A stretch of DNA of 64,000 nucleotides from Moniliophthora roreri. Taxonomy: Eukaryota > Basidiomycota > Agaricomycetes > Agaricales > Marasmiaceae. The stretch spans positions 1,302,001-1,366,000 of the forward strand of contig LATX02000035.1 of assembly GCA_001466705.2 (NCBI GenBank). Reading direction: 5' to 3'. The notes under the pieces were generated by a model that was not told the DNA's origin, did not search any database, and saw nothing but the letters and a program-made list of their open reading frames with translations. Below, piece after piece: positions 33,978-43,750 of the stretch; the first letter of the stretch is position 1; each line of letters opens with the position of its first letter. The position numbers and the translations under genes are program-made.

Positions 33978-34706
33978 ACTAAGAATCAATTTGAAACACT
34001 TACCAGTTTTAAACACTTTTGTGCTCTAACTGAAAAGCAAACTGGTAAAATAATTAAATGTGTTCAAACTGATCATGGTGGAGAATTCTTTGGAAATGAG
34101 TTCCAAACATATCTTAAAGATAATGGAATTCAAATGCATAACTCAGCTCCACATATACATCAGCAGCAAGGAAGAGTCGAATGCTCAATTCGTACTTTAG
34201 TGGAAAAAGCAAAAAAATTCCACAATCATGCCTCCTTACCACAGTCTTGGTAGGAATTCATGATGAATAACGCTGTACATGTATATAATCGCACTCCTAA
34301 CAAACACTTAGATTGGAAAACTCCAACTGAAATCTATAGTAAGAAAGTGCCTGATGTCTCTTATTTTTGAACACCAGGATGTTCAGCATATGTCTTCATC
34401 CATAAAGAACAACGCAAGAACAAACTTTCAAAGAAAATGGAACATATGACATTCTTAGATTATGCTTCTAATACTAAAGGATATCAGTTTATGCGACAGA
34501 ATAAGACAATATTTACAGCTGCTCAGGCAGACTTCGATAAAGAAGATTTTCTGTACTTGTCTAATTCAGTTGATTGAACCTTACAATCAACCAATGGAAT
34601 CTTATCTATTCCTTTTACTGGTATTAATCGACCAGAATCTGATAATGATGATGACGATCATCATGATTTCCCTCAACCTAATCATCCCAATGGAGGTAAT
34701 GATCCT
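33978..34706 (+). pseudogene. Copia integrase core and linker, broken
   Basis: The sequence still reads QTDHGGEFFGNEFQ and QQGRVE, the second Asp and the Glu of the DDE catalytic triad, followed by the Copia-type PTEIYSKKVP region. In-frame stops (for example near 34251, 34370 and 34575) break it; those near 34370 and 34575 are CGA to TGA relative to the other copies. The integrase would insert the cDNA and leave 5-bp duplications. Confidence 0.8.
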
Positions 34707-36018
34707 GTGGATCATCATCATAACCAGAATGATGGTGAGGATCAATCACAACCTAAAAATACTGCACCGCCGCAAAACCCAATAGATCCTGAAATAAATA
34801 ATATTAACAGGAGAATGCGACGAAGAGTACAGATGTTTAACCCAAATCAACATCAACAAAGTCGTCCTAAAAGACAGACTCATGTACCACAGCGGTATGG
34901 AGACACTATGGGTCATATGCCTATCCGAGAAAGACTACAACTATGTACATATAACAACTTACCTGATTCTGATGATCAAGGTGATAGTCCTGATCAAGAA
35001 TTCATACAAGGTAGTAGTCGTGACCATGAGCAGGAGATCCCACCTGCTGAACATCAAATTCAACAGTCAAATGAGGACGAAATGGAACAAGATCATGATC
35101 AAATAGAAATTGATCAAACTCCACCTCAGACTGATGATGAAATGGTCAATTATGTACAAATTCTTTCTCAGGAAGGGGGAGTTTGTTACCTTGATTACAT
35201 TATGGCATCAGCATTGTCTATTGACAATGTACATCAATGGCAATATAATGATATTCTTACTCTGTCAAAAGATGAACAGAAGAAATGGATGGCTGCATGT
35301 CATGACGAACTCAAATCACTACAAGAACGTAATGTTTATAAACTTGTAGATTTACCTCAAGGTCAAAAAGCGATAAAATCCAGATGGGTTTTTGACGTCA
35401 AAACAGATGGCCATTATAAGGCACGATTTGTAGCAAAAGGTTTCTCACAAGTCGAAGGAATAGATTATGACGAATTGTTCTCTCCAGTAGTACGCTTTGA
35501 AACTGTTCGTGTATTACTTGCACTAGCCGCTCTTGAGGATTGGGATATCCAAGCAATAGATGTCAAAACAGCCTTTCTCTATGGTGAACTTGACAAGGAG
35601 ATTTATATGGAACAACCACAAGGATTCGTCAAAGGTTCAAACAAAGTTTGGTTATTACACCGTGCATTATATGGTTTAAAACAAGCCTCTCTATCATGGT
35701 GGTACCAATGCACTAAATCCATGGCTAAACTAGGATTTAAGCGCTGTATATCAGACGCTGGTGTATATTACTTTATATGTGGAAATGATATTATCATTGC
35801 CATTGTATATGTAGATGATGCGATTTTCATGGGTTCAAATTCTAGCCTTCTTCATTCTAAGAAGAAAGAATTCATGAAAATATGGGAATGTAGAGATTTA
35901 GGCGAACCTAGAGAATTCCTACGAATGCGGATTACTCGAGATCGAAAGCGACGTACTCTTTCACTTGATCAAAGTGACTATCTCGAGAAAATCATTAAAC
36001 GCTTTGGTATGGAAAACG
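34707..36018 (+). pseudogene. Copia reverse transcriptase (RVT_2), to the gap
   Basis: After a His/Asn/Gln-rich linker the RT begins ([19 protein letters not shown]). It continues through [20 protein letters not shown], the LYGLKQA motif and the catalytic IVYVDDAIF. It is open until the N at 36019. CpG density rises from about 35.3 kb on, unlike the upstream half of the element, which hints that the 3' half comes from a younger copy. Confidence 0.85.
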
Positions 36019-36019
36019 N

Positions 36020-36935
36020 AAACAAGCCTCTTTATCATGGTGGTACCAATGCACTAAATCCATGGCTAAGCTAGGATTTAAGCGCTGTATATCAGACGCT
36101 GGTGTATATTACTTTATACGTGGAAATGATATTATCATTGCCATTGTATATGTAGATGATGCGATTTTCATGGGTTCAAATTCTAGCCTTCTTCACTCAA
36201 AGAAGAAAGAATTCATGAAAATATGGGAATGTAGAGATTTAGGCGAACCTAGAGAATTCCTACGAATGCGGATTACTCGAGATCGAAAGCGACGTACTCT
36301 TTCACTTGATCAAAGTGACTATCTCGAGAAAATCATTAAACGCTTTGGTATGGAAAATGCTAACCCTACCCGCACTCCATTACCTGCCGGTTATAAACCT
36401 ACGGCTAATAAAGGAGAAGCGAACTCTACAATTAGATCCCAATTCCAATCAGTGATCGGATCACTTCTATATCTATGCTTAGGTACCCGACCTGATATTA
36501 CCTTTCCGGTAATCAAACTTTCGCAATACGGGACAAATCCTACTCAGGAGCATCTCAACAAAGCGAAATATATCATTCGATACCTAATTGGAACCCGCAA
36601 ATATTCTCTTACTTACAAAGATAAGCAAGGAGAACAAGGTTTCATAGCATATGCCGATTCTGACTGGGCTACAGATGAAGACACTAGAGTCTCACAAACA
36701 GGTTATCTCATTAACTTCGCTTGTGCTCCAGTCTTCTGGGTTTCACAAAAACAGAAATCCGTAGCATTATCCAGTACTGAAGCCGAATATATGGCTTTAT
36801 CTGACTGTGCTAGACAGATCAAATGGATAATTAATCTATTCTCTGAAATCGAATATCCTATAGCAAAACTACCATTGCTTAGTGATAATCAAGGTGCTAT
36901 CTTCATCAGTAAAAATCAAGTTACTGAAAAACGAA
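36020..36935 (+). CDS. Copia RT end plus RNase H, overlapping contig 1
   Basis: The first ~335 bases repeat 35685-36018 almost exactly, restarting at NKPLYHGGTN-type sequence in another frame and then YVDD. It continues through TRTPLPAGYKP, the ADSDWA RNase H start (Asp), SSTEAEYMAL (Glu) and LLSDNQGAIF (Asp). It stops at the N at 36936. The second YVDD is not a real second RT but the overlap of two contig ends. Confidence 0.8.
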
Positions 36936-36936
36936 N

Positions 36937-37603
36937 CGGATCACTTCTATATCTATGCTTAGGTACTCGACCAGATATAACCTTTCCGGTCATCAAACTT
37001 TCGCAATATGGGACAAATCCTACTCAGGAGCATCTCAACAAAGCGAAATATATCATTCGATACCTAATTGGAACCCGCAAATATTCTCTTACTTACAAAG
37101 ATAAGCAAGGAGAACAAGGTTTCATAGCATATGCCGATTCTGACTGGGCTACAGATGAAGACACTAGAGTCTCACAAACAGGTTATCTCATTAACTTCGC
37201 TTGTGCTCCAGTCTTCTGGGTTTCACAAAAACAGAAATCCGTAGCATTATCCAGTACTGAAGCTGAATACATGGCTTTATCTGACTGTGCTAGACAGATC
37301 AAATGGATAATTAATCTATTCTCTGAAATCGAATATCCTATAGCAAAACTACCATTGCTTAGTGATAATCAAGGTGCTATTTTCATCAGTAAAAATCAAG
37401 TTACTGAAAAACGAACAAAGCACATTGATATTAAATATCACCATATTCGAGAATGCGTTGCCAAGAAGAAAGTAGAAGTATTCTTCATCCCCACAAATCA
37501 ACAACCTGCGGATCTTATGACGAAGAATCTACCTTGGGACAAATTTCAACGCCACAGAGAATTTCTCGGCCTTACATTCTTTAAGACCGATTCCTCCATA
37601 TAG
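36937..37603 (+). CDS. Copia RNase H and C-terminus, overlapping contig 2
   Basis: The first ~478 bases repeat 36457-36935, then new sequence continues through TKHIDIKYHHIRE and PADLMTKNLPW to the stop at 37603. The RNase H degrades the RNA template and frees the polypurine primer. The C-terminal part is intact and matches the copy ending at 54702. Confidence 0.85.
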
Positions 37604-37633
37604 CTCAATCACTACAAAGTTTATCACAAACTT

Positions 37634-37645
37634 AGTGAGGGGGAG
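37634..37645 (+). promoter_or_regulatory. Copia polypurine tract
   Basis: AGTGAGGGGGAG lies directly before the TGTTGAAG start of the 3' LTR, the expected site for plus-strand DNA priming. The same tract precedes the LTR of the copy at 54.66 kb. Confidence 0.85.
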
Positions 37646-38169
37646 TGTTGAAGCACTGTACCTGTACTATACTAAACTAGGTACATTAGGANATTAGGAA
37701 CACTAGTTATTGTATTACTTGCATATGTGATCAACTACGGAACTTACAAAGTACGTTCCTGAGCTTCTCCGGAGCTTGCACTACAGTCATAGGAGTGCTC
37801 CCTCGTCCAGTAGGAGTATTGTAGCCTCATGCACAATACAGTAGAACACATGTAGAATTCATGTATAGTTCCTTCCGCTGTCAGAGGATTGTATTGTGTC
37901 TCTCCAAGACACATTATTCTTGGATACTTTGTCTCACAAGTATTCAGTAGCTTACATCCATAGCTTACCAGGTTTCTCCGTTAATCTACGGAACTTATCC
38001 TTTAGAGTAGTATAAAAGCAAGCATGTATGTAGCTACATTCCTCCGTTCAATTTACATTGACTACTCTGCACATCGCAACTCTACAACCAACCAGGTTCT
38101 AACAAGTTCTCGTACAAATGTGAGTTGAGCACACTCCACTGCGCTTTACGTCTCCGTTCTGTCTCAACA
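37646..38169 (+). mobile_element. 3' LTR of plus-strand Copia
   Basis: It starts TGTTGAAGCACTG and ends TCTGTCTCAACA, with TGTTGA/TCAACA inverted ends. An N lies at 37692. TATAAAAG is at 38011-38018. The next five bases are GGCTA, but the matching left flank is lost at the 27643 gap. Confidence 0.9.
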
Positions 38170-38461
38170 GGCTACGAATCTACTCGCTCTCTACGTTGCA
38201 AGAGATATGTCAACATCTCGTGAAAGCGTGTTCTAAAATTGCCCTCACGACGGCGAACATATTCCCTCGTCGAATGTTCCGTGTTTCGGCGCTCGGCTTG
38301 CCTCCAACGCCCATGCTACATCCAAGTTGGATTGCATGTTTCGATTCCCTTTCTTTGAGCACACCTCTTTCGCCTGGCGCTGGGTTCTCAGTCTTCGTCC
38401 TCGGATGACGGTTGGCCTCGTTCTCCGGGCTTCGAGCCTTCGACTAAAGTTCTTGTCTGAG
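38170..38461. other. CpG-normal flank, probably 3' side of the adjacent gene relic
   Basis: The base composition changes sharply here to CpG-containing sequence. Two minus-strand frames are open, but neither continues the upstream frame without a TAG. No assignment is made. Confidence 0.3.
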
Positions 38462-39477
38462 TCATCGAGAATGGTATGCTGTCGTCATCTTACGAACACC
38501 GGCTGCTCTAGTATGAAGAGGAACTCCTACCAACACTCGTGGTTGGAGATATAAGTAGGTGGCTAGGCAGGCTCCGAAGAGCAGTATAACGACGATCCCT
38601 ATGTATTTTGTAACATATCTCTTCCCAGCATCATTCCAGTGCTTCCGTCCCCAAACTCGCTCGACACGTTCACGGGGAACGGCATCCCAAAGGATACTGG
38701 CGCAAGAATCGATGTGTATGGTCTTGAACGGTCATCAAGACCCAGTCCAGAGGTTTGGAAACCAAGGAATTGCACCATCTGATCAAGTGTCCGCTAGCGT
38801 GAAAAAAGGTCACGTTTGAACAGTCTCATCTCTGAATCTCAGGCGTTCAATGCTGGTTCTCCCAATTCCAGCGGGCCCAAACTCGACAAAACAGCGTCTA
38901 GTGAGATTTTTGCTTGAATTCATCTTGTTGTCCACAAATGTCGTATCATATTAATCCATCCTTTGGCAGTACTTATACAAAATATGAGAAAGATTCATGG
39001 TACATCGTCGTTGTCGCAGAGTACTTGGAAATGTGTTTGCTGATATCTAGGTGTACTATTTCAGTTATAATGGAGAAACGTTTAGTGGACCTACCCTTCA
39101 CTCAGAATAACTCAGTTTCCTGGCCCTCTTCTTCGCGGAGTCAGGTCACCATACAGACAGGCCTTAATGGGATCGAAAGTCTTCCACAGAGGGGATCTTT
39201 GGGATCTACGCCCGTGAATTCGGCATTAATGTCACGAATTGCCTGCATGAACATTGGGTTCGTGATCATTGCACCGATGGTGTCCATAACATGTCTTGGA
39301 GCAGATTCTGGAACTGAAGCAACAGTTGGTATAGAATGTCATATGAAAACTTGATTGACAATCGTCCTCACAATGTGCTTGAATAATGGGTTCTTGATGA
39401 ATGCGCCAACGGTGTCCATGATCCCAAATTGAGCGACATTGGAAAGATTGACAGTGGTAAGGAGCGATTCATTTCCT
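38462..39477 (-). pseudogene. Two-exon host-like gene whose internal stops are all TGA
   Basis: One frame runs from 39477 to 38979, a 55-nt GT-AG intron (38978-38924, donor GTATAAGT, acceptor CAAG) follows in phase 0, and the frame goes on from 38923 to the stop at 38464-38462. About 320 codons contain seven internal TGA and no TAA or TAG. The N-terminal half has a repeated ~20-residue motif (MDTVGAFIKNPLFKHI and MDTIGAMITNPMFMQAI). The C-terminal half has VPRERVERVWGRKHWNDAGK, then a membrane helix (IGIVVILLFGACLATYLYL) and a short tail. I do not recognise the family. TGA arising from CGA by CpG deamination explains the pattern. A MITE and a Copia copy cut the 5' side. Confidence 0.5.
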
Positions 39478-39479
39478 TA

Positions 39480-39745
39480 GTGATGTTGGGGGCTCGGCTC
39501 AAGCCAGAGCTCACAAAGCCAAGCCGAGTCCTACTGTAGGGCTTTGACCGGGCTCAGAGCTTGAGCCCTAGACGATATGATGGAAGGTGCACCGTGCAAC
39601 CCGTGGCTGTAGGCAAGTGATATCCAAAAACCCTAGCCTAAGCCGGGCCCTGCCTACGGCTCGGGCTCAATGTTTGGTGAGCCTGAGCCCCTTCAAGCCA
39701 CCCCTAGGCCTGGGGCTTTGAGCCGAGTCGAGCTTGCAACATCAC
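39480..39745 (+). mobile_element. TA-flanked MITE, copy 2
   Basis: The 266-bp copy starts GTGATGTTGGGGGCTCGG and ends CGAGCTTGCAACATCAC, with TA at 39478-39479 and 39746-39747. Unlike copy 1 it keeps many CpG sites, and the terminal inverted repeat is clear for about 9 bases plus a shared GGCTC region. It lies at the 5' edge of the decayed host-like gene. Confidence 0.8.
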
Positions 39746-39828
39746 TACATTTCCTGGTGTATAAAGAAAGTCAACTGGAGTGGTCGGACTTGATCAAGTC
39801 ATTGGACTGTAAATTACCTTTAGTCAAA
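39746..39828. other. Junction between gene flank and truncated Copia copy
   Basis: Unique sequence until about 39822, then Copia RNase H begins mid-gene (…AEYMAL). No LTR or target duplication is present, so the Copia copy is 3'-truncated or deleted here. Confidence 0.5.
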
Positions 39829-40321
39829 TTATAAAGCCATATATTCAGCTTCAGTACTGGATAATGCTACGGATTTCTGTTTTTGTGAAACCCAGAAGAC
39901 TGGAGCACAAGCGAAGTTAATGAGATAACCTGTTTGTGAGACTCTAGTGTCTTCGTCTGTAGCCCAGTCAGAATCAGCATATGCTATGAAACCTTGTTCT
40001 CCTTGCTTATCTTTGTAAGTAAGAGAATATTTGCGGGTTCCAATTAGGTATCGAATGATATATTTCGCTTTGTTGAGATGCTCCTGAGTAGGATTTGTCC
40101 CATATTGCGAAAGTTTGATGACCGGAAAGGTTATATCTGGTCGGGTACCTAAGCATAGATATAGAAGTGATCCGATCACTGATTGGAATTGGGATCTAAT
40201 TGTAGAGTTCGCTTCTCCTTTATTTGCCGTAGGTTTATAACCGGCGGGTAATGGAGTACGAGTGGGATTGGCGTTTTCCATACCAAAGTGTTTAATGATT
40301 TTCTCGAGATAGTCACTTTGA
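39829..40321 (-). pseudogene. Copia copy B: RNase H fragment
   Basis: The minus frame covers SDYLEKIIKHFGMENANPTRT to SSTEAEYMAL, including the ADSDWA motif. It lacks the last ~120 residues, the polypurine tract and the LTR. The N at 40322 replaces about 160 bases present in the other copies. Confidence 0.85.
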
Positions 40322-40322
40322 N

Positions 40323-41101
40323 TCATCTACATATACAATGGCAATGATTATATCATTTCCACGTATAAAGTAATATACACCAGCGTCTGATATACAGCGC
40401 TTAAATCCTAGCTTAGCCATGGATTTAGTGCATTGGTACCACCATGATAAAGAGGCTTGTTTTAAACCATATAATGCACGGCGTAATAACCAAACCTTAT
40501 TTGAACCTTTGACGAATCCTTGTGGTTGTTCCATGTAAATCTCCTTGTCAAGTTCGCCATAGAGAAAGGCTGTTTTGACATCTAGCGCTTGGATATCCCA
40601 ATCCTCAAGAGCGGCTAGTGCAAGTAATATGCGAACGGTTTCAAAGCGTACTACCGGAGAGAACAATTCGTCATAATCTATTCCTTCGACTTGTGAGAAA
40701 CCTTTTGCTACAAGTCGTGCCTTATAACGGCCATCTGTTTTGACGTCAAAAACCCATCTGGATTTTATCGCTTTTCGACCTTGAGGTAAATCTACAAGTT
40801 TGTAAACGTTACATTCTTGTAGTGATTTGAGTTCGTCATGACATGCAGCCATCCATTTCTTCTGTTCATCTTTTGACAGAGTTAGAATGTCTTTGTATTG
40901 CCATTGACGTACGTTGTCAATCGACAATGCTGATGCCATAATGTAATCAAGGTAACGAACTCCCCCTTCCTGAGAAAGAATTTGTACATAATTGACCACT
41001 TCATCATCAGTCTGAGGTGGAGTTCGATCAATTTCTATGTCATTATGATCTTGTTCCATTTCATCCTCATTTGACTGTTGTATTTGATGTTCAGGGGTCA
41101 A
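40323..41101 (-). pseudogene. Copia copy B: reverse transcriptase
   Basis: The frame includes [50 protein letters not shown] and IVYVD up to the N at 40322. Near 41100 about 187 bases of the linker are missing compared with the copy at 56.4-56.7 kb, which shifts the frame and stops the upstream integrase frame. Confidence 0.85.
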
Positions 41102-41965
41102 ACATCTGTACCCTTCGTCGCATTCTCCTGTTTATATTATTTATTTCAGGATCTATTGGGTTTTGCGGTGGTGCAGTATTTTTAGGTCGTATTTGATCCT
41201 CACCATCATTCTGGTTATGATGATGATCCACAGGATCATTACCTCTGTTGGGATGATTAGGTTGAGGAAAATCAGGGTGATCGTCATCATCGTCATTTCC
41301 TCCCCCTTGATTGTGATTTTGATGACCGTCATCATCATTATCCGATCGTGGTCGATTAATACCAGTAAAAGGAATAGATAAGATTTCATTGGTTGATTGT
41401 AAGGTTCGATCAACTGAATTAGACGAGTACGGAAAATCTTCTTCATCGAAGTCTGCTTGAGCAGCCGTAAATATTGTCTTATCCTGTCTCATAAACCGAT
41501 ATCCTTTAGTATTAGGAGCGTAATCTAAGAATGTCATATGTTCCATTTTCTTTGAAAGTTTGTTCTTGTGTTGTTCTTTATGAATAAAGACATACGCTGA
41601 ACATCCTGGTGTTCGAAAATAAGAGACATCAGGTACTTTCTTACTATAGATTTCGGTTGGAGTTTTCCACTCTAAGCGTTTATTCGGAGTGCGATTATAT
41701 ACATGTACAGCGTTGTTCATCATAAATTCCCACCAAGATTGTGGTAAGGAAGCATGATTGCGGAATTTTTCTGCTTTTTCCGCTAGAGTTCGAATTGAAC
41801 GTTCGACTCTACCTTGCTGTTGATGTATATGAGGAGCTGAGTTTCGCATTTGAATTCCATTATCTTTAAGATATGTTTGGAACTCATTTCCAAAAAATTC
41901 TCCACCATGATCAGTTTGAACACATTTAATTATTTTACCAGTTTGCTTCTCGGTTAGGGCACGAA
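41091..41965 (-). pseudogene. Copia copy B: integrase C-terminal half and linker
   Basis: The frame starts after the N at 41966 with TGKIIKCVQTDHGGEFFG (second catalytic Asp) and QQGRVERSIRTL (catalytic Glu). It then runs through the linker rich in Asp/His/Asn to RRRVQMFDP and a stop created by the deletion. The gap at 41966 hides roughly 760 bases (protease to first integrase Asp) judged from copy C. Confidence 0.85.
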
Positions 41966-41966
41966 N

Positions 41967-42693
41967 CAAGAGCCCATTCATTTGTTTGTGGTTCTACAGA
42001 TACAACATTTTTATCACTAATTTTAGTCATCATACATTGTACAATGTTACTATTTACAGAGTTAGAAAGAAATTGTTCATCGAGCGCTGATAGTGGCTCG
42101 GAATCAATGTTCGTTTCTAGTAATTCATTAGTGATGCTGCTCTTAAGATCAATTTGATCATACCAATCGTAGTAGTCCGCTTCGTTATGAACGTAATCAT
42201 TATAATTCTCGTCCCAATCTTCTTTATCAAAGTCTCCCATATTCAGGTTCTTCCCTCCATTTTTCCCTTGAGAATCTTTATCATCAAGAGGAACAACATC
42301 CGCAATGTTGATATCAACACGAGCTTGGATGTTTGAAGAACCTTGAATAAATTCGGGAACTTCCGGTTGAGGATTATTGACCGTTATGGAAGAAATGTTG
42401 ATTCCCAGATCCGGCATTACTGGTTTGGGAGGCGGTGATGGTGCCTCTATGTCAATATCAGGAACCTCAAGTGTGTCTCCTTTCGGACGATAAGGAGTAT
42501 GAGGTCGAACAGGTTTGGGTTGGAAGAGTTTCCTATCTCCATAATGTTCTAGTACCATATTGCCAGCTTCCTGTTTGGTAATTTTCCTAAAAGTATTTTC
42601 CCCGACATTAAACTCGTAAGGAGGTGGAGTCGGTTCTTTGCCAAATTGGAACATTTTGTCTCCAATTTTTACTTGTGGCAAAAGATTAGACTG
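41967..42693 (-). pseudogene. Copia copy B: pre-protease linker, cut by the Gypsy insertion
   Basis: The frame covers MPQVKIGDKMFQFGKEPTPP to SVEPQTNEWAL at the protease start. It is interrupted at 42693/42694 by the Gypsy element and resumes at 49036, with GACTG on both sides. In copy C the sequence is continuous across this point. Confidence 0.9.
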
Positions 42694-43109
42694 TGTTACG
42701 TCACTTGCGCAGCGACGTCACCTACTCTACAAAACCCGAAGGCAATGAAGAGTCTAAGGTTCAAGTTTGAGTTCGCTCAGAGGGCTCTCTGAGGTTCTGA
42801 GTTCCAACGGTTCGTTGCTAGCACAAGGTATGATTAACCAGGTCAAGCTGGAGAGCTACGACCCAGTTTCTGCAGTCTTAAATAGGTACAATGTATGTAC
42901 TCGTTTGTATCTACTAGAACCTTGTAGAAAGTTGTAGAACGCTGAGTAATACTACTTCGAAGTATCAGGAGAGAGAGAGAAGGAAAAGGAAATAGTCAGC
43001 TGGTGATGGTACACGAGGGATTGGAGCGCATGATAGTTTACAGGAAGAAAAGAAAAACGTCCGTGTTCGGTTAACATCCGTGTTCGATCGATCCGATGTG
43101 TTTGTAACA
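42694..43109 (-). repeat. Gypsy 3' LTR
   Basis: 416 bp, plus-strand ends TGTTACGTCACTTGCG and GTGTTTGTAACA. Read on the element strand it ends with two TGACGT words (CRE/ATF-like) close together. It differs from the 5' LTR at three CpG-context positions. Confidence 0.95.
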
Positions 43110-43123
43110 CTACCCCCGTTTTT
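43110..43123 (-). promoter_or_regulatory. Gypsy polypurine tract
   Basis: On the element strand AAAAACGGGGGTAG abuts the TGTTACAAAC start of the 3' LTR. This is the expected plus-strand primer. Confidence 0.7.
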
Positions 43124-43152
43124 ACGCGATAGATCCCAATCTATCGATGTGG

Positions 43153-43731
43153 TTAATCTGTGCGGGGTCGCTTCCTGGGGCCGTCCGTCCGTCTCCATTC
43201 GGCCCATTCGTCTGGATCCTTCCACCAGTCTACGACCTGTGGATCTTCGTTTCGAGTCGTCGGTTGGGATGCTGCATTGCTAGGTCCTCGCTGTTCGTTA
43301 CCTAATGTTGGTTCATCGATTCTCCAACGTTTCTTGACCTCCATTCCACAGAAATGATGTCGCAACCCATAGCATTGCTTGCAGACATAATACTCGATGG
43401 TTTCGTCAACCATGTCGGGATGGTGGCAGCATAATACGCCAACCGGGCGTCTGTTTCCTTGCTTCGGGGTATAGCAACATGGTGCTTCGCAAACGTCGGG
43501 TGCTTCGGCGGCGTAGTCCACTTCTTCGATGACGAAAGGTGGGTTCCAAATTTCAAAACGATGGTCGATCGTGGAGGGTCTCGTGAAGGGTAAGTTATGA
43601 GGGGTGTCAACAGGGATGGCGGCGATGGGGATCGGTGCGTAAGTGCGTAGGTTGAGCAGGTTCCCCGAGTTGAGTCGGTGGGGAAGGGTGTGAGCGGTCG
43701 TGGTGGTCGTCTGGCTATTGGCGGTAGGCAT
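43153..43731 (-). CDS. Gypsy third ORF, Cys/His-rich accessory protein
   Basis: The 192-codon ORF starts 20 bases after the pol stop and ends 43 bases before the 3' LTR, so it lies wholly inside the element. Residues 1-75 are Thr/Pro-rich. Residues 80-135 carry a Cys/His cluster (CEAPCC, VLCCHH, EYYVCKQCYGLRHHFCG) that looks zinc-binding. The end is Trp-rich and acidic (WWKDPDEWAEW) with a basic tail (PRKRPR) that may be a nuclear signal. Its YVCKQCY motif also occurs in the Copia polyprotein of this window. Most Gypsy elements end with pol; an extra 3' ORF is unusual. Expression could be by reinitiation or a spliced RNA. Function unknown. Confidence 0.7.
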   Translation of the reverse strand: MPTANSQTTTTTAHTLPHRLNSGNLLNLRTYAPIPIAAIPVDTPHNLPFTRPSTIDHRFEIWNPPFVIEEVDYAAEAPDVCEAPCCYTPKQGNRRPVGVLCCHHPDMVDETIEYYVCKQCYGLRHHFCGMEVKKRWRIDEPTLGNEQRGPSNAASQPTTRNEDPQVVDWWKDPDEWAEWRRTDGPRKRPRTD

Positions 43732-43750
43732 GATGAGGATGGGTCTTTCA

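Noticed and set aside
35685..36360. Tandem duplication of the Copia RT (two YVDD motifs) as a novel double polymerase
   Set aside because: The repeat is separated by an N and is nearly identical base for base, as at other joints. Contig-end overlap explains it.
38914..39354. A 146-codon plus-strand ORF
   Set aside because: It is the shadow of the minus-strand gene relic, which has an intron, a membrane helix and repeat motifs.
38462..39477. TGA read as Trp or selenocysteine in the gene relic
   Set aside because: Neighbouring Copia copies show the same CGA-to-TGA change directly, the exon also uses TGG for Trp, and no organelle-like composition is seen.
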